The translations under genes were made by a program, and so were the position numbers. A DNA stretch of 64,000 bases from Magnolia sinica (taxonomy: Eukaryota > Streptophyta > Magnoliopsida > Magnoliales > Magnoliaceae): contig NC_080579.1 of assembly GCF_029962835.1 (NCBI RefSeq), positions 79,048,459 through 79,112,458 of the forward strand, in the 5' to 3' direction. The notes beneath the pieces are model-generated. The model saw only the letters and a program-made list of their open reading frames with translations. It ran no database searches and was not told where the DNA came from. Position 1 is the first letter of the stretch, and each line of letters starts with the position of its first letter. This document shows positions 48,263 to 59,074 of this stretch, piece by piece.

Positions 48263-48640
48263 CCACCATCCATCATGTAGGTCCCACCTTTGTTATGGAC
48301 CATCCATCATGTGGGGCCCAACCTTCAATATGGGTCATTCATCATGTGGGCCCACCTTCAATGCTAACCTTCCATCATGTGGTCCCATATTCAATGTCCA
48401 CCATCCATCATGTGGGTCCCACCTTTGATATGGACCATCCATCAAGTAGGGCTTACTTGTAGATTGTCCCTCATGTGGGGCCACACTTTGATGCAAGCCA
48501 TCCATCATGTGGGGCTCACCTTTGATGTGACGGTGCATTATGTGGACCCACCTTTGATATGGATCATTCATCATGTGGGGCCCACCTTTAATATGGGTCA
48601 TTCATCATGTGGGCCTACCTGGAAGAGATTGTAAAGAGAA
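48263..48640. repeat. Degenerate minisatellite of J, right block
   Basis: The same 33-36 bp unit as 30840-31787 (CATCCATCATGTGGGGCCCACC), about ten copies, in the same orientation. Confidence 0.82.
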
Positions 48641-48903
48641 GAGAAGAGGGTAAGATGAGAATTACTTGGAAATCTTAAGGACAAATTTGTCAAAAAATTA
48701 GTCCAAAATGTCTACCTGCTAAAGCCAAATAAGTTCCATTTTAAAAAGTAACCCCTCCGCAACTTATAAAATTGGAGCTTATTTTCTACTTAAAAAAAAA
48801 ATAAGCACTCTGATTAGACTTTTACCAAATATTCTAAAAGATTTTTTATATATAGAAATAAGCTAATAAGCTCTTATTTGTAGAGATGTCAAATGCCCCC
48901 TTA

Positions 48904-50556
48904 AGGAACCTGAGCCGTAAGTTAAGCTATAGAAAGAGGTGGAACGGCATCAGGAAAAATCCACCGAGCGATCATAGGTTACTGTTGATATACATGAGTG
49001 ACTCTAATGTTGCCTCTCATTATGAATGAGGGGGATTCATCTACTTTCCGTGAAGCTTTAGAAGATAAAGATGCATAAAAGTATATGTTAGCTATCCATG
49101 AAGAAATGAATTCTCTGTATAAAAATCAAATATGAGAGCTAGTTGAGCTGCTCGTTGGGAGGAAGGCTTTCTAGTGTAAATAGATATTCTAGAAAAAGTT
49201 TGTTAGGTATAAGGCCAGATTAGTTATGAAGGGATATACTCAGGAGGAAGGCATTGACTTCAGAGAGATTTTCATGCCGGTGGTAAAGCAGCTATCTATT
49301 AGATTTGTATTGGCTCTGGTTGCCCAATACAATATGAAATTGGAATAGTTGGATGTTAAAACTGCATTTCTACATGAGAAATTGGAACAACAGATTTACA
49401 TGAAGTAACCTGAAGGGTTCGAGGTACAGAAAAAGAAGGATATTGTTTTAACGTTAAAGAGGTCATTATACGGCCTGAAACAATCGCTTAGGTAGTGATA
49501 AAAGAAATTTGATTCTTTCACGATGAGGCAGAGTTTTACTAGAAGTGAATTTGATAATTGTGTTTATTTTAAAGCATCGAGTGGCAATGAACTCATTATT
49601 CTAGTATTATATGTTGATGATATGCTTATTGTCAGCCATAACATGTCTGAAATTAACATGTTGAAGACTGAGTTATCTAGGATGTTTGAAATAAAGATTT
49701 GCGGGTTGCAAAGAGGATTCTTGGCATTGATATACACAAGGATAGGGAGAGAAATAGGCTATGGTTGTCTCAGAGGAGTATCTTGAGAAGGTTCTAGTTA
49801 AGTTTGGATTGAACAAGGTGAAAATAGTTAGCACTCCCCATGTCACTCACTTTTAGCTTTCTCTAAAATTATGTCTTACGTCATATGACGAAAAGCGATA
49901 TATGTCTCGTGCACCATATTTGAGCGTAGTTAGAAGTCTTATATATTCCATGGTCTGTACGACACTAGATATTTTACATACAGTTAGTGTTGTGAGCAGA
50001 TACATGTAAACCCAGGCATGTAATATTAGGAAGCGATAAAATGGTTACTTCGTTATATACAAGATACGATGGACTATGTCTTATGTTTCGGAGATTCAAA
50101 GGAGAGACTCATAGTCTATGTTGATTCGGATTATGCAGGCAATGCGGATAATAGAAGGTCTACTTCTGGTTACTCGTTTACACTAGTGGGTGGAGTTATC
50201 AGTTGGATGTTTAAGCTTCAATATGTGGTTTCACTTTCCACTATTGAAGCTGAATATACGACAATTATGGATACATTTAAGGAAGTTGTTTGGTTAAAAT
50301 GGATTATGTATGAGTTAAGGACTTAGTAGAAAGTCGTGCATGTGCATTGTGATAATGAGAGAGCGATTAATTTGGTGAAGAACATATATCACTCTCGGAC
50401 TAAGAATATTGATGTTCATCATCACTTTATCCGACATATTTTAGAAGAAGGAGATGTTACTCTTAAGAAGATTCACACACCAGTGAGAACCCATCGGATA
50501 TTCTTACGAAAGTTGTTCCTTCAGAAAAGTTCAAATTTTGCTCGACTTTTCTAGGC
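48904..50556 (+). pseudogene. copia C reverse transcriptase and RNase H
   Basis: Broken plus-strand frames give the copia RT order: YKARLVMKGYTQEEGIDF (about 49209), LDVKTAFLHEKLEQQIYM (about 49350), LKRSLYGLKQS (about 49460) and the active site YVDDM at 49610-49624. RNase H follows: VDSDYAGNADNRRSTSGY (about 50120), STIEAEYTTI (about 50240) and HCDNERAINLVKN (about 50345). Many Trp and Gln codons are now stops. It is the continuation of the integrase piece at 30535. Confidence 0.87.
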
Positions 50557-50647
50557 TTAGCAAGAAAGGAATAGAGAAGGAGTGTGCATGAAGCAATGAT
50601 GGTGATGCTTAAAAGAAGATTGGCAATGCAAGGAAGTGATTGTGGTA

Positions 50648-50660
50648 TCAAGGTGGATAT
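50648..50660 (+). other. Polypurine tract of copia C
   Basis: CAAGGTGGATAT immediately before the right LTR, the usual copia form. Confidence 0.75.
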
Positions 50661-50861
50661 TGTTAAAATTGTGACACTAAAATCACAATCTATTTACTTT
50701 TTTGAGCCCATATGACCCATATTTCACATGTTAACAAGGACCCAATATTAGTGGACCCTTAGAGGGCTATTTTTGACAATTTTCTCATGAAAGGGTGGTC
50801 TTTAGGGTTAGTTATGTTGTGGTTAAGATTGAGATACGATTTTTGTTGTTTTTTGAGAGCC

Positions 50862-50915
<54 letters not shown>

Positions 50916-51121
50916 TTTTGACTGTAAGCTCTTTTCATCCCTGTAATCTTCTTTGAATAGTAGATTGATAATTGCTTTGTGCCGTGGTTTTTTTTTTTAT
51001 TTTTCCACAAGGGTTTTCTACATAAAAATCATGTGTTTTTTGTGTGTTTTCTTGGATTTTCAATTTTTCTTGTTTGTTTCAATCTAGATTGAGGTTCTTC
51101 TGCAGGGCCAGATTTCCAACA
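50661..51121 (+). repeat. Right LTR of copia C
   Basis: 461 bp, TGTTAAAATTGTGACA...CCAACA, with a GA run at 50866-50913. Longer than the left LTR partly because of that run. Confidence 0.87.
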
Positions 51122-51904
51122 TTATGTTCAAGTGATTCTTGAGAATTTAGAGGCACAACCCATGATGAGGCACATAACTTATGACGAGGCACACATGAAA
51201 AAATGATCTAGACTGATGATTTAACCCTTTTATTTACAATTGATATGGACCATTCATTGTTAATAACTATTAACTGAATGGTTAAAATACTTGGTCAAAA
51301 TATTTTTCATAAGCACATAAAAAAAAAGAAAAAAAAAAGAAAAATTAAAATGGCCTAGTGGACTGTCCAACTTGATGATTAGATCAATTTCCTACAATAA
51401 ATATGGACTACAAATTTTCCTAACAATCAATTGGATGGTTAGGATGATCCAATCAAAGCAATTCTTAGAAGAAAAAAAAAATCAAAAGTGTTGCAAATGG
51501 CGAATGATCCATATTGGTGATTAGAGTTAATTTCCTAAGTGAAACATGACTCGGTTAAAGAAAAATTTAAAGGAATACATTCAATCAAAAGCAACAAACA
51601 TATGACAGATGCTCCAATTATTAAACCTAATTTATAACTAGATTAAGAGAACTTGGGTTTTTGGATAGGAAAGCAAGTCCATTTTTCTTTTCTTTTTTCT
51701 TTTTATAAACATTTTTATCTTTATGATCTTTTCTTTCTTTCTTTCTTTCTTTCTTTTTTTTTTTTTTTTTTTTTTCATTCTAATGAGAGAAAAAATGTTT
51801 ACATTTGAAAGTGGAAATGTAAAATTATGACAATTTAAAAAATTTCAGAAACAAAAATACCTCGAATGTGTAACCACGATTATCTTTACACACACACATA
51901 GACA

Positions 51905-51985
<81 letters not shown>

Positions 51986-52104
51986 CAAAAACACACGCGA
52001 AGACGAAGAAAAGTCCACCAAAATGTTCATTACTAACCATGAGGAAAGACAACAATACATACATTATGGAATCTTTACATTTGCTAGACTAGGATTTTTC
52101 TCTA

Positions 52105-52161
<57 letters not shown>

Positions 52162-52440
52162 GTTTCAAACTAAAACTCTACACTTATATTTATAAACCTT
52201 CATCTTAGAGAAATTTCAAACTAAAAGGGTCGGTTGGCTAAATATGCCACACTCGCCCTTGGATGGTGAGTGCTGTATGGCTATCAAGATATATGGCCGA
52301 CATAATTTGTGGGACTCATATAGGGTTGGTTCACTCAGTCGACCCTCTTTTTTCACCCCTTCCCAACTAATCTGTCCAGATCTGAATACAGCCCACCCCC
52401 TTAACTACCCATTAACTCAGCTACACACTCCTACCCATTA
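51122..52440. other. Non-genic stretch with microsatellites
   Basis: The right flank of copia C. No gene seen. It holds a poly-T/CTTT tract (about 51728-51776), a CA microsatellite with small breaks (51889-51983) and a GA microsatellite (52109-52160). Confidence 0.7.
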
Positions 52441-53885
52441 GCCCCACCCGACCCTAGACGTAATGGAAGCCTGGGAGAAGTGGTTGTCAGGTATAAAAGG
52501 GCTCTTTAAGGAATCAGAGGTGACGCAGAACAGCCAAACACTGGACATTAGCAGATTACAGGCATCAGCAGCAGTCCCAGGGAGTTATCAGAATCTCACT
52601 TTCCCTTAAGAACATGACCCCCTGAGTTGCGGTTTGGCTGAAGAACAGGCTACGTCCTAAGTTGAAGGTGAGGATCTAGGAATCTCTCTAAGGAATGTGA
52701 AGCCCAACAGAATCCGTTTACGCAGAACCACCCTCAAGCTAAGTCAACAAGTGAACTAGAATTGTGGGTGGACATCCAAGGTGATTCGAACTCTAGAAAT
52801 TCTTCATTATTAGGATTTAACAATGAGGCAGAGGAGCTTCTCCATGGTAAAAAAAAAGAGGAAAAACAGCTAGCAAACTCAAGAAGAAACTCAGTTTGAT
52901 TAAAAGAAAGAGCCAAAGACTAAAGGGTAACCAAAAATGGGCTAAGAATAGAGGGTGGTTTACTGTTGATTAGTATAATCTCCTAGAATGTGAGAGGGGT
53001 AGGTAATGCCCCAACTTCCCGCTACCTAAAAAGGCTAGTCAGGAAACATAGGACGAATATTCTTCTTCTTCAGGAGCCTATGATTGGAGATTCTAAGAAA
53101 GCGATTCTGGTTGCCAAGCTGGGTTTTACTAATCAAACATCTAAGGACACGGCAGGCAACAAAATTTGGATTTTGACCACTGACTTCATCCATCTCTAGC
53201 TAGTGAGGACCTTCTCCCAATGCATCACCATCCGGCTTTCCTCAGCAGCCTTTCCTCAGCCCATCACCATTTCTACTGTCTACGCTAGCTGCTCAAGAGA
53301 CCTGAGAAAGTCCCTATGGGACAAGTTGCGAGCTGTCCATGCATCCACCCAAGGTCCCTGGTTGAATGGTGGGGATTTCAAACCACCCTATCCCCTAATG
53401 ATAGGCTTGGAGGGCTACCCCAAATGACCGGAGCAATGAATGACTTTTAGAACATGGTCAATGATACCGACATGATTAACTTGGGATATACGAGCTCTCA
53501 GTTTACTTGGTGCAACAATCAAGTTGGTAGAAGTCGTCGTTGGGCTAGGCTAGACAGATTATTCATCAACGCAGAGTGACTCCAAGTTTATCCTGCTTTC
53601 AAGTTAGAACATCTCTCCAGATCTCACTCTGACCACTCTCCCCTTCTCCTTACATGTCATGCTATCCCTGCGACTTTCCCCTGCCCATTTAAGTTTCAGC
53701 GCATGTGGACTGTCCACGAGGACTTCATCAAAATAGTTTCTGACTGTTGGAACAATGAAGTTACAGCCACTCCCATGTACAAATTCCACATTAAGTTGAA
53801 AATCCTCAAGACGAAGTAAAAGATCTGGAACAAAGAGGTCATTGGAGATTTCCATAAAAATATCTAGGAGGCAGAAGAGGAGGTA
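52441..53885 (+). mobile_element. L1-type LINE fragment, ORF2 endonuclease region
   Basis: From about 52978 the translation shows an APE-type endonuclease: NVRGVGNAPTSRYLKRLVRK (start Trp now a stop), LLLQEPM (53071-53079), WLNGGDFK (about 53359-53382, usually GGDFN), FTWCNN then RARLDRLFIN, and SDHSPLLL (about 53628). These are the metal- and DNA-contact blocks of plant L1 endonucleases. Upstream 52441-52977 is weakly coding (MEAWEKWLSGIKGLFKESE at about 52461) and may be the end of ORF1 or a spacer. RT is absent: the copy is cut at 53885 by the LTR M. Stops break all frames. Confidence 0.78.
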
Positions 53886-54098
53886 TGTAAGACCTGTATC
53901 CTAGTCCATACTGTTCCGTCGAATCCCGCGATCCTTCCCGACAAATTCCGCAACCCACGACCTATGATTGATGTTTGCGCACAACCATAAGTCGTATCCT
54001 GTAAATCTGAGTCGATTTAATTCGAGACGTGTACTATTGCGACCGCGTCGTCGCCGCGATTCCAATGTCACGATTCGAGACGTGTAAATTCTTTTACT
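53886..54098 (+). mobile_element. Long LTR M, first part, with filler before F
   Basis: Starts TGTAAGACCTGTATCC within the LINE (flank AGGTA). Matches the start of L. 53974-54073 is repeated exactly at 63288-63387 on the other side of F. 54074-54098 is a 25-bp filler whose first 13 bases copy TTCGAGACGTGTA from about 54022. Confidence 0.75.
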
Positions 54099-56299
54099 TG
54101 ATGTTTTATTTAAACCAACATGATTTAAATGATTTTTAAACTCGCAAGTATACGAATCAGATGTAGATACGGTACGTATTACGAGATCGTTCCCACGAGG
54201 ACTGGTCGTCACAATTCAAATCTATGATTCTCCTTGACTAATCCAACAAATAATGGAATGAATTACTAAGCACAATTTTATGAAAAATAATTAATTAAGA
54301 ACAGGGAAGAAAATTCAATCAGAGAGAGAGCACTAGGACTTTCGAATCCACCCCTAATTATCCTAACCCTTGTTTTGTCTGTTGATTCACCTTGATCTAG
54401 ATTGATACCACTTAAATAGAGAAAGCACAATCTGTGTCCTTAATCGGGCATACAGACTGTCTAATTCCTTTAAGCAATGCCATGAATGACATATCCCATA
54501 TCCTTGGTCGGGCATAAGGGATGTACAATTCATTAAAGCATCCTGTTTCTTCCTCTATAGGAAACCTGTTCCTGATCAGACACAAGCACCTATAATAAGC
54601 ATCCAAACAACATCCATATATATACTTTGGTCAAGTTCATAGATGGAGAAGTATAGAATTTAAACCCATAAAGCCCACTTAAAGAAAGAAATAAATTAAT
54701 TGAAATTCAAAGTAAATCAACCAATACAAGAGATAATCAAATTAGGGGCTTCATCTCAGCCCTAGCTGAGAGATTAGTGACCCATAAAATCCATGAAAAA
54801 TATTAAATAAAATTCATAAAAATTAAACACCAAACCAATCGATCTCTCTCTTCTTTCTTCTCTTTCTTCTCTTTCTTCTCTTTCAGATCTGGAATCCCCT
54901 GGTTCTGAATGGTTCTGAATGCCTTTCCCACGTCCAAAACTCCCATTTTATAGCTGCTGGATGGCTGAGGTCGGTGGCAGAGTCGTAGAAGGACTCGGAG
55001 TACAAATTTTTGCAGCCGTGATCGGTGGGCCCCACAGAGGCATTTTCTGGAAAATCTACCCCGTCCATTGGATTCGGGACGAAATTTCATCAAAGATGGA
55101 TGGTTTTGAAGGTCCATTAGCGCGGCCCACGGAAGAAATCTCAAAAAACTCAGTTTTGAACGTCCCGGGGCAGTCTATGTTTGTGGCCTCTGTACCGCAC
55201 ACGTGTGTACGCATGGGCGAAGAATATCAACATGGTTTTGAAGCTCTCGAAGCCCTCTACACGATGGACGGGTCAGATCGGCCGTACGCGTGACGTACGG
55301 GGCCCACAAACCTTCGCAAAAACGGCCAGCGGACGACGCTACGCGGACGCCAAACCGACGCTGCGATGATGGTGGGGCCCATTCCTGGACTTTTCACAGG
55401 AATCCACGTCGTCCATTGGTTTCAGCTCGAAAAATCAGTAGGAATTGACTAGTTTTGGGGTGGATTCGGTGCAACCCACGGAGTTTTGAACTCACCGTCC
55501 ATTTTACGTTTTTTCAGCGATCAACGTCCGTACATATGTATGGAACCAAACGGACATCTAGGCGATGACGATATCGACCTCAGGAAGCGGATGGACGGTT
55601 TGGATTGTCCATTTGGACAATAGGTGGGCCCCACAACCGACGACAACGGTCGGCTGCCGCGGACGCTGGAAACGGAGGTTTCCTTTTCAAAGACGTAGTC
55701 GGGTCAGCGCTGCTGACCCGACGCAAGCCCGTTCGGTGCTCGGTCAGTGCACATGTGCACCATGCACATGTCACTCAATGTGGGGTCCACTGTGATGATT
55801 TCGAGAAATCCAATCCGTCCATCTTCTTTGTCATATAATTTCAACCGTCAACACCAAGTTTGAAGTAGTTCCAAATATCAGGTGGGCCCCAAATTGGAGA
55901 TTAACGGGCTGATTTGTCAGTTGGCTCACTTTCCGAGATCTTTAATGGCTGAAATTTAATATGTACGGTTAATTTACGGCCCTCATCCCATGTATTAAGT
56001 TTCGAACTGATCGGATAGCGGGAACCATGTGATCTTGCATTCTGGACCGTTTTCGGGCCTCTTTGGCTTGCTTTCCTCAGATCCCAGGCATGTAAAATCT
56101 TCATTATTGGTTCTCTGGAGTCCATCCTGTGCCCTGGAGACTTTGGATCATGAAATCCAGCCTTTAACATCAATTTTCAATTAACGCTCCTCACTTCATC
56201 CTGTAACAAAAATACAATTAAAATATGGCATTAAACCTTATCATGTACGTAAAATCAGGCAATTACTGGGGTCTGATATGCAATATTTGACCCTGATCA
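54099..56299 (-). repeat. Left (3') LTR of F
   Basis: 2201 bp. Carries GTGGGCCCCAC at 55025-55035 and 55624-55634. Followed by CAACCCCCAACCAGC, the polypurine region shared with A, B and G. Confidence 0.93.
54946..54952 (-). promoter_or_regulatory. Predicted TATA box, left LTR of F
   Basis: TATAAAA on the minus strand with a GA/AAGAGA-rich tract downstream (about 54840-54885). The right LTR has the same at 61935-61941. Confidence 0.55.
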
Positions 56300-56721
56300 C
56301 AACCCCCAACCAGCATTTTGCTAGTCCCGAGCAAAACATGCAAAAAATAATTTTAGAAATAAAAGACGATTCCTGTAAACTCAAGTGACTTGTGAACAGA
56401 TAGCTGAGATGTGAAAATTCTAAGATTCATGAATGGTAAGTAGAATTTTCTCCTGAAATCAAGCTCTCAACAGATTTCATAATTAATTTCAAACTATTAA
56501 TCCATTAATTGGAACAATTCTGAACATCGAGCTCCATGAATGTAAAGTGTAATCTCGACTTACAAACATTAAGAGATCCAATTTTCAATCTCATGATATC
56601 ATTGGTAATTCGTGACAACCAAGCTTGAAACCAACACTTATCTCACAGATTAACTTTTCATTTTACCAGCCTTTGATTTTCTTTTTGAGCAGTAACGCAA
56701 ATGAGGGGAATCAAATTTATA

Positions 56722-56836
56722 CCTATAGGGAGCAAACCTATGGCGAAAACTCGTCGCCTCATTTTTTTTTTTTAATTTTTTTTTTTAAGTCAACTATGGA
56801 GAATCAAATCTACACCTATAGGGAGCAAACCTATGG
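56722..56836 (-). other. Two copies of the conserved stem-loop in F
   Basis: 56722-56743 and 56815-56836 repeat the CCTATAGG-GAGCAAA-CCTATGG fold of B, separated by a T-rich stretch as in B and G. Confidence 0.7.
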
Positions 56837-57403
56837 TGAAGATTATGTGACTTAGCCTTTTAATTCTTCTTTTTACCAAGTTAATCATTCAGTTATCGAA
56901 CCGAAAACTTAATGTGTAAGCGAGATGTGATATGTGAAATCATGACTCAATCAATGTTTACAACCTCTAATCATGGATTAACAATTCAAAATGGACTGTG
57001 AAATCAAGCAGATGGCCGAATCCAAGAGTCATTAGTTACCAACATCATGTATCTTATAATGGTAAAATCACAACTATCCTTCAAAATCACTTTGAGTTCA
57101 ATAGAAATTTCAGAAAAAATTTTAAAATTTTCAAAAATTTTGCTCAAAACCAAGAAAATACTGATTAGGTAACCTAATCTTCCACCCCTAACCTAAAATC
57201 TACATTCTCCTCAATGTAAAAGAAATAATCATGCGATGCACATGGGACAACGAATAATAAAAGAGGAATGAGGGAAAGATAGTACCTGGACGGAGAATCA
57301 AGAAGCTTTCTCAAAGTTTGCGAAGAATTTCAACGGAAAAATGAGTTAGCGCAAGAGAGAAATCAACAGAAGAAAAAATAACAAAAAGAAAAACAAAAGA
57401 AGA

Positions 57404-57540
57404 TCCTACCTATACCACTTTCGCAGGTGCTCTCGATTGCATTTAGCGCATGCAACAAGCCTTTAAACCCCTAGGTTACCCCTAGTGGACGAGTTGTAGT
57501 CTCGTGAGGGTTTGCAGTAATGTTACCCACAAACATTGAA
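57404..57540 (-). other. 137-bp block identical to one in G
   Basis: See 44071-44207. Pairing positions here: TTGCAT 57437-57442 with ATGCAA 57450-57455; AAACCC 57465-57470 with GGGTTT 57508-57513; CGAG 57490-57493 with CTCG 57501-57504; CTAG 57471-57474 with CTAG 57482-57485. It is followed by the further shared motif GGGTTGCCTCCC (from 57604; 44240 in G). Confidence 0.7.
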
Positions 57541-57717
57541 GTAACTAACTAAGAAAATAATGAAAATGAATGAAATAACAAGCAATACAATAAAGCAAAA
57601 GGCTGGGTTGCCTCCCATGAGCGCTAAGTTTAACGTCTTCAGCCAGACAAGAACGGACCATGAATGAAATAATCTTTATAACCAGGGTCCGCCAAAGAAA
57701 TTACCTCAACATCTTGA

Positions 57718-58447
57718 TTAACCAATCCCAGACAAGTGATGTGAGTTCTCATGAACTGTGCCATCTGAAATGAGGTAACTGACACTGTCGTCAAATAATT
57801 TAAGGACTTCTGCTCGAACGACTTCTTCCATGTTAGGATCACGCTTCCTTTGCATTTCACGCGACATTTCCACAGCATGATCCATACATATCGTGGGGCA
57901 TACTCCCTGTATTTCCATTATCTTCCGTTCAATTGCTGCCTTATATGCTCTAAGAACATTAAGCAGCCTGCTCGCCTTTGTCTTCTCAGAGTTACAAGCT
58001 GTGCTGTCAGGAAGAGTCTCAGAGGGATGAAGAGGTTCCACTTTCGCTCTCCATTTTTCAGTCTCCAATATAGGAGTAAAGTCGAGCAATGCATTGACTT
58101 CATGGATGGGACTATCAATGTCAAAATCCATGCCCGATTGTGCTAAGCAGGTCTCAAGAGGATCTTCAAAAGATGTACGGAAGGAGTCCGGCACAAGGCT
58201 CTCGATCATGTCCACTTCAAATATGTCATCCAAATCGGAGGGTTGTTGTTCTGCATTAAAAACATTGAGTTTAATATTCATGTTACCAAAGGACAATTTC
58301 ATAACTCCATTCCTGCAATTGATAATAGCATTAGATGTGGCCAAAAATGAACGAACCAAAATCACAAGGATCTGAATAAGAAGATTCTGGACAGGCGAGT
58401 ATCTATAACTATGAAATCCACTGGAAAATAAAATTTATCAACCTGGA
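57718..58447 (-). pseudogene. Protease tail, linker and RT start of F
   Basis: The 215-residue piece 58365-57718 starts within the protease end (ILVRSFLATSNAIINCRNGV). It runs through an acidic linker and reaches the RT block PNMEEVVRAEVLKLFDDSVSYLISD, matching G residues 102-126. Directly after this block the frame runs into unrelated sequence: the deletion point for the rest of pol. A frameshift near 58370-58450 separates it from the protease active-site piece. Confidence 0.8.
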
Positions 58448-59020
58448 TTAACACATCTTCAATAACACCCCGGGCACCTTGACAGATCTATCGGCTAGTT
58501 GTAATGTTACCTTAGTCGGTTTCAACTCACCAAGTCCTAGCTCATAGACCGAATATGGTAACAAATTGACACTCGCCCCTAAATCAAGTAATGCCTTCCC
58601 GATCTTATGATCTCCTATGCCGCAAGAAATGGTGGGAGCTCCTGGATCCCTAAATTTAGGAGGGTTGTTATGTTGAATCATGGAGCTGAGCTGCTCTGCA
58701 AGGAAGACTATCTTATGAACATTCTGCTTACTCTTTTGAGTGAATAAATCTTTAAGAAACTTAGCGTAAGCAGGGACTTGCTTGATAGCGTCAAGCAACG
58801 GGATGTTGACTTGCACTTTTTGAAACACATCCAAGATTTCATCAAAGTTATTTCTTTTCTTTATTGGTGCCAGACGTTGAGGAAAGGGTGCTTTGGGCAC
58901 ATGAGGTGGCACATTCGTGGCTCTTGGAGAGTCAGAGAGTTTTTGGACTTTGGATGCATTGGTATGGCTCTCTGCTTCATCTTGATCTTCTGTTTTAGAA
59001 TTTGATTCATCCCCAGGCAT
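58448..59020 (-). pseudogene. Aspartic protease region of F
   Basis: 190 residues. It includes a Pro-rich spacer (KAPFPQRLAPIKKRNNFDEI), RFLKDLF-like KFLKDLFTQK at about 88-97, and the protease active site ALLDLGASVNLLP with catalytic Asp146. It then reads LKPTKVTLQLADRSVKVPGV. It is in the same frame as gag, separated by a single TAG (GAATAG followed by GCC). The protease would cleave gag-pol polyprotein. The frame ends early at KMC. Confidence 0.85.
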
Positions 59021-59074
59021 TTCTATTCTGTTATCAATCTGCTTGCCTGTCCTAAGGGTAGTGATCGATTTGGC

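Larger units (their letters stand above)
30536..48900. mobile_element. Terminal-inverted-repeat element J carrying further insertions
   Basis: Left end GGGCTCCTTTGGCATCTCTAC and the complement of the right end GGGGGCATTTGACATCTCTAC match at 17 of 21 positions. Both are followed inward by AATAAGAGCTTATT-like and TTTGGTAAAA words. Flanks are TTG and TTA, compatible with the TTA target preference of PIF/Harbinger-type MITEs with one change. Excising the block lets copia C read on in frame (TVKEPE). The own body of J seems to be the ends plus a minisatellite (30840-31787 and 48263-48640); no transposase is visible. Confidence 0.55.
12107..51121 (+). mobile_element. Ty1/copia element C, split by two nested insertions
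   Basis: Left LTR 12107-12538 and right LTR 50661-51121 share start (TGTTAAAATTGTGACA), order and most of their sequence. Interior pieces are 12539-12585 (degenerate primer site), 28360-30535 (gag, zinc knuckle, integrase) and 48904-50660 (RT, RNase H, polypurine tract). Removing elements A+B (12586-28354 plus repeat) and J with its cargo (30536-48900 plus repeat) restores canonical copia order. Flanks TTACA and TTATG differ only by two transitions, so they are a plausible aged target repeat. All coding parts carry stops. Confidence 0.85.

Noticed and set aside
50759-51010. Minus-strand 83-codon frame in copia C right LTR
   Set aside because: Antisense to the LTR and dominated by the GA microsatellite.
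54803-55795. Several 60-120 codon frames in the LTRs of F, repeated at 61785-62826
   Set aside because: They lie across the LTR promoter and leader on both strands, are duplicated only because the LTR is, and differ in length through small indels.
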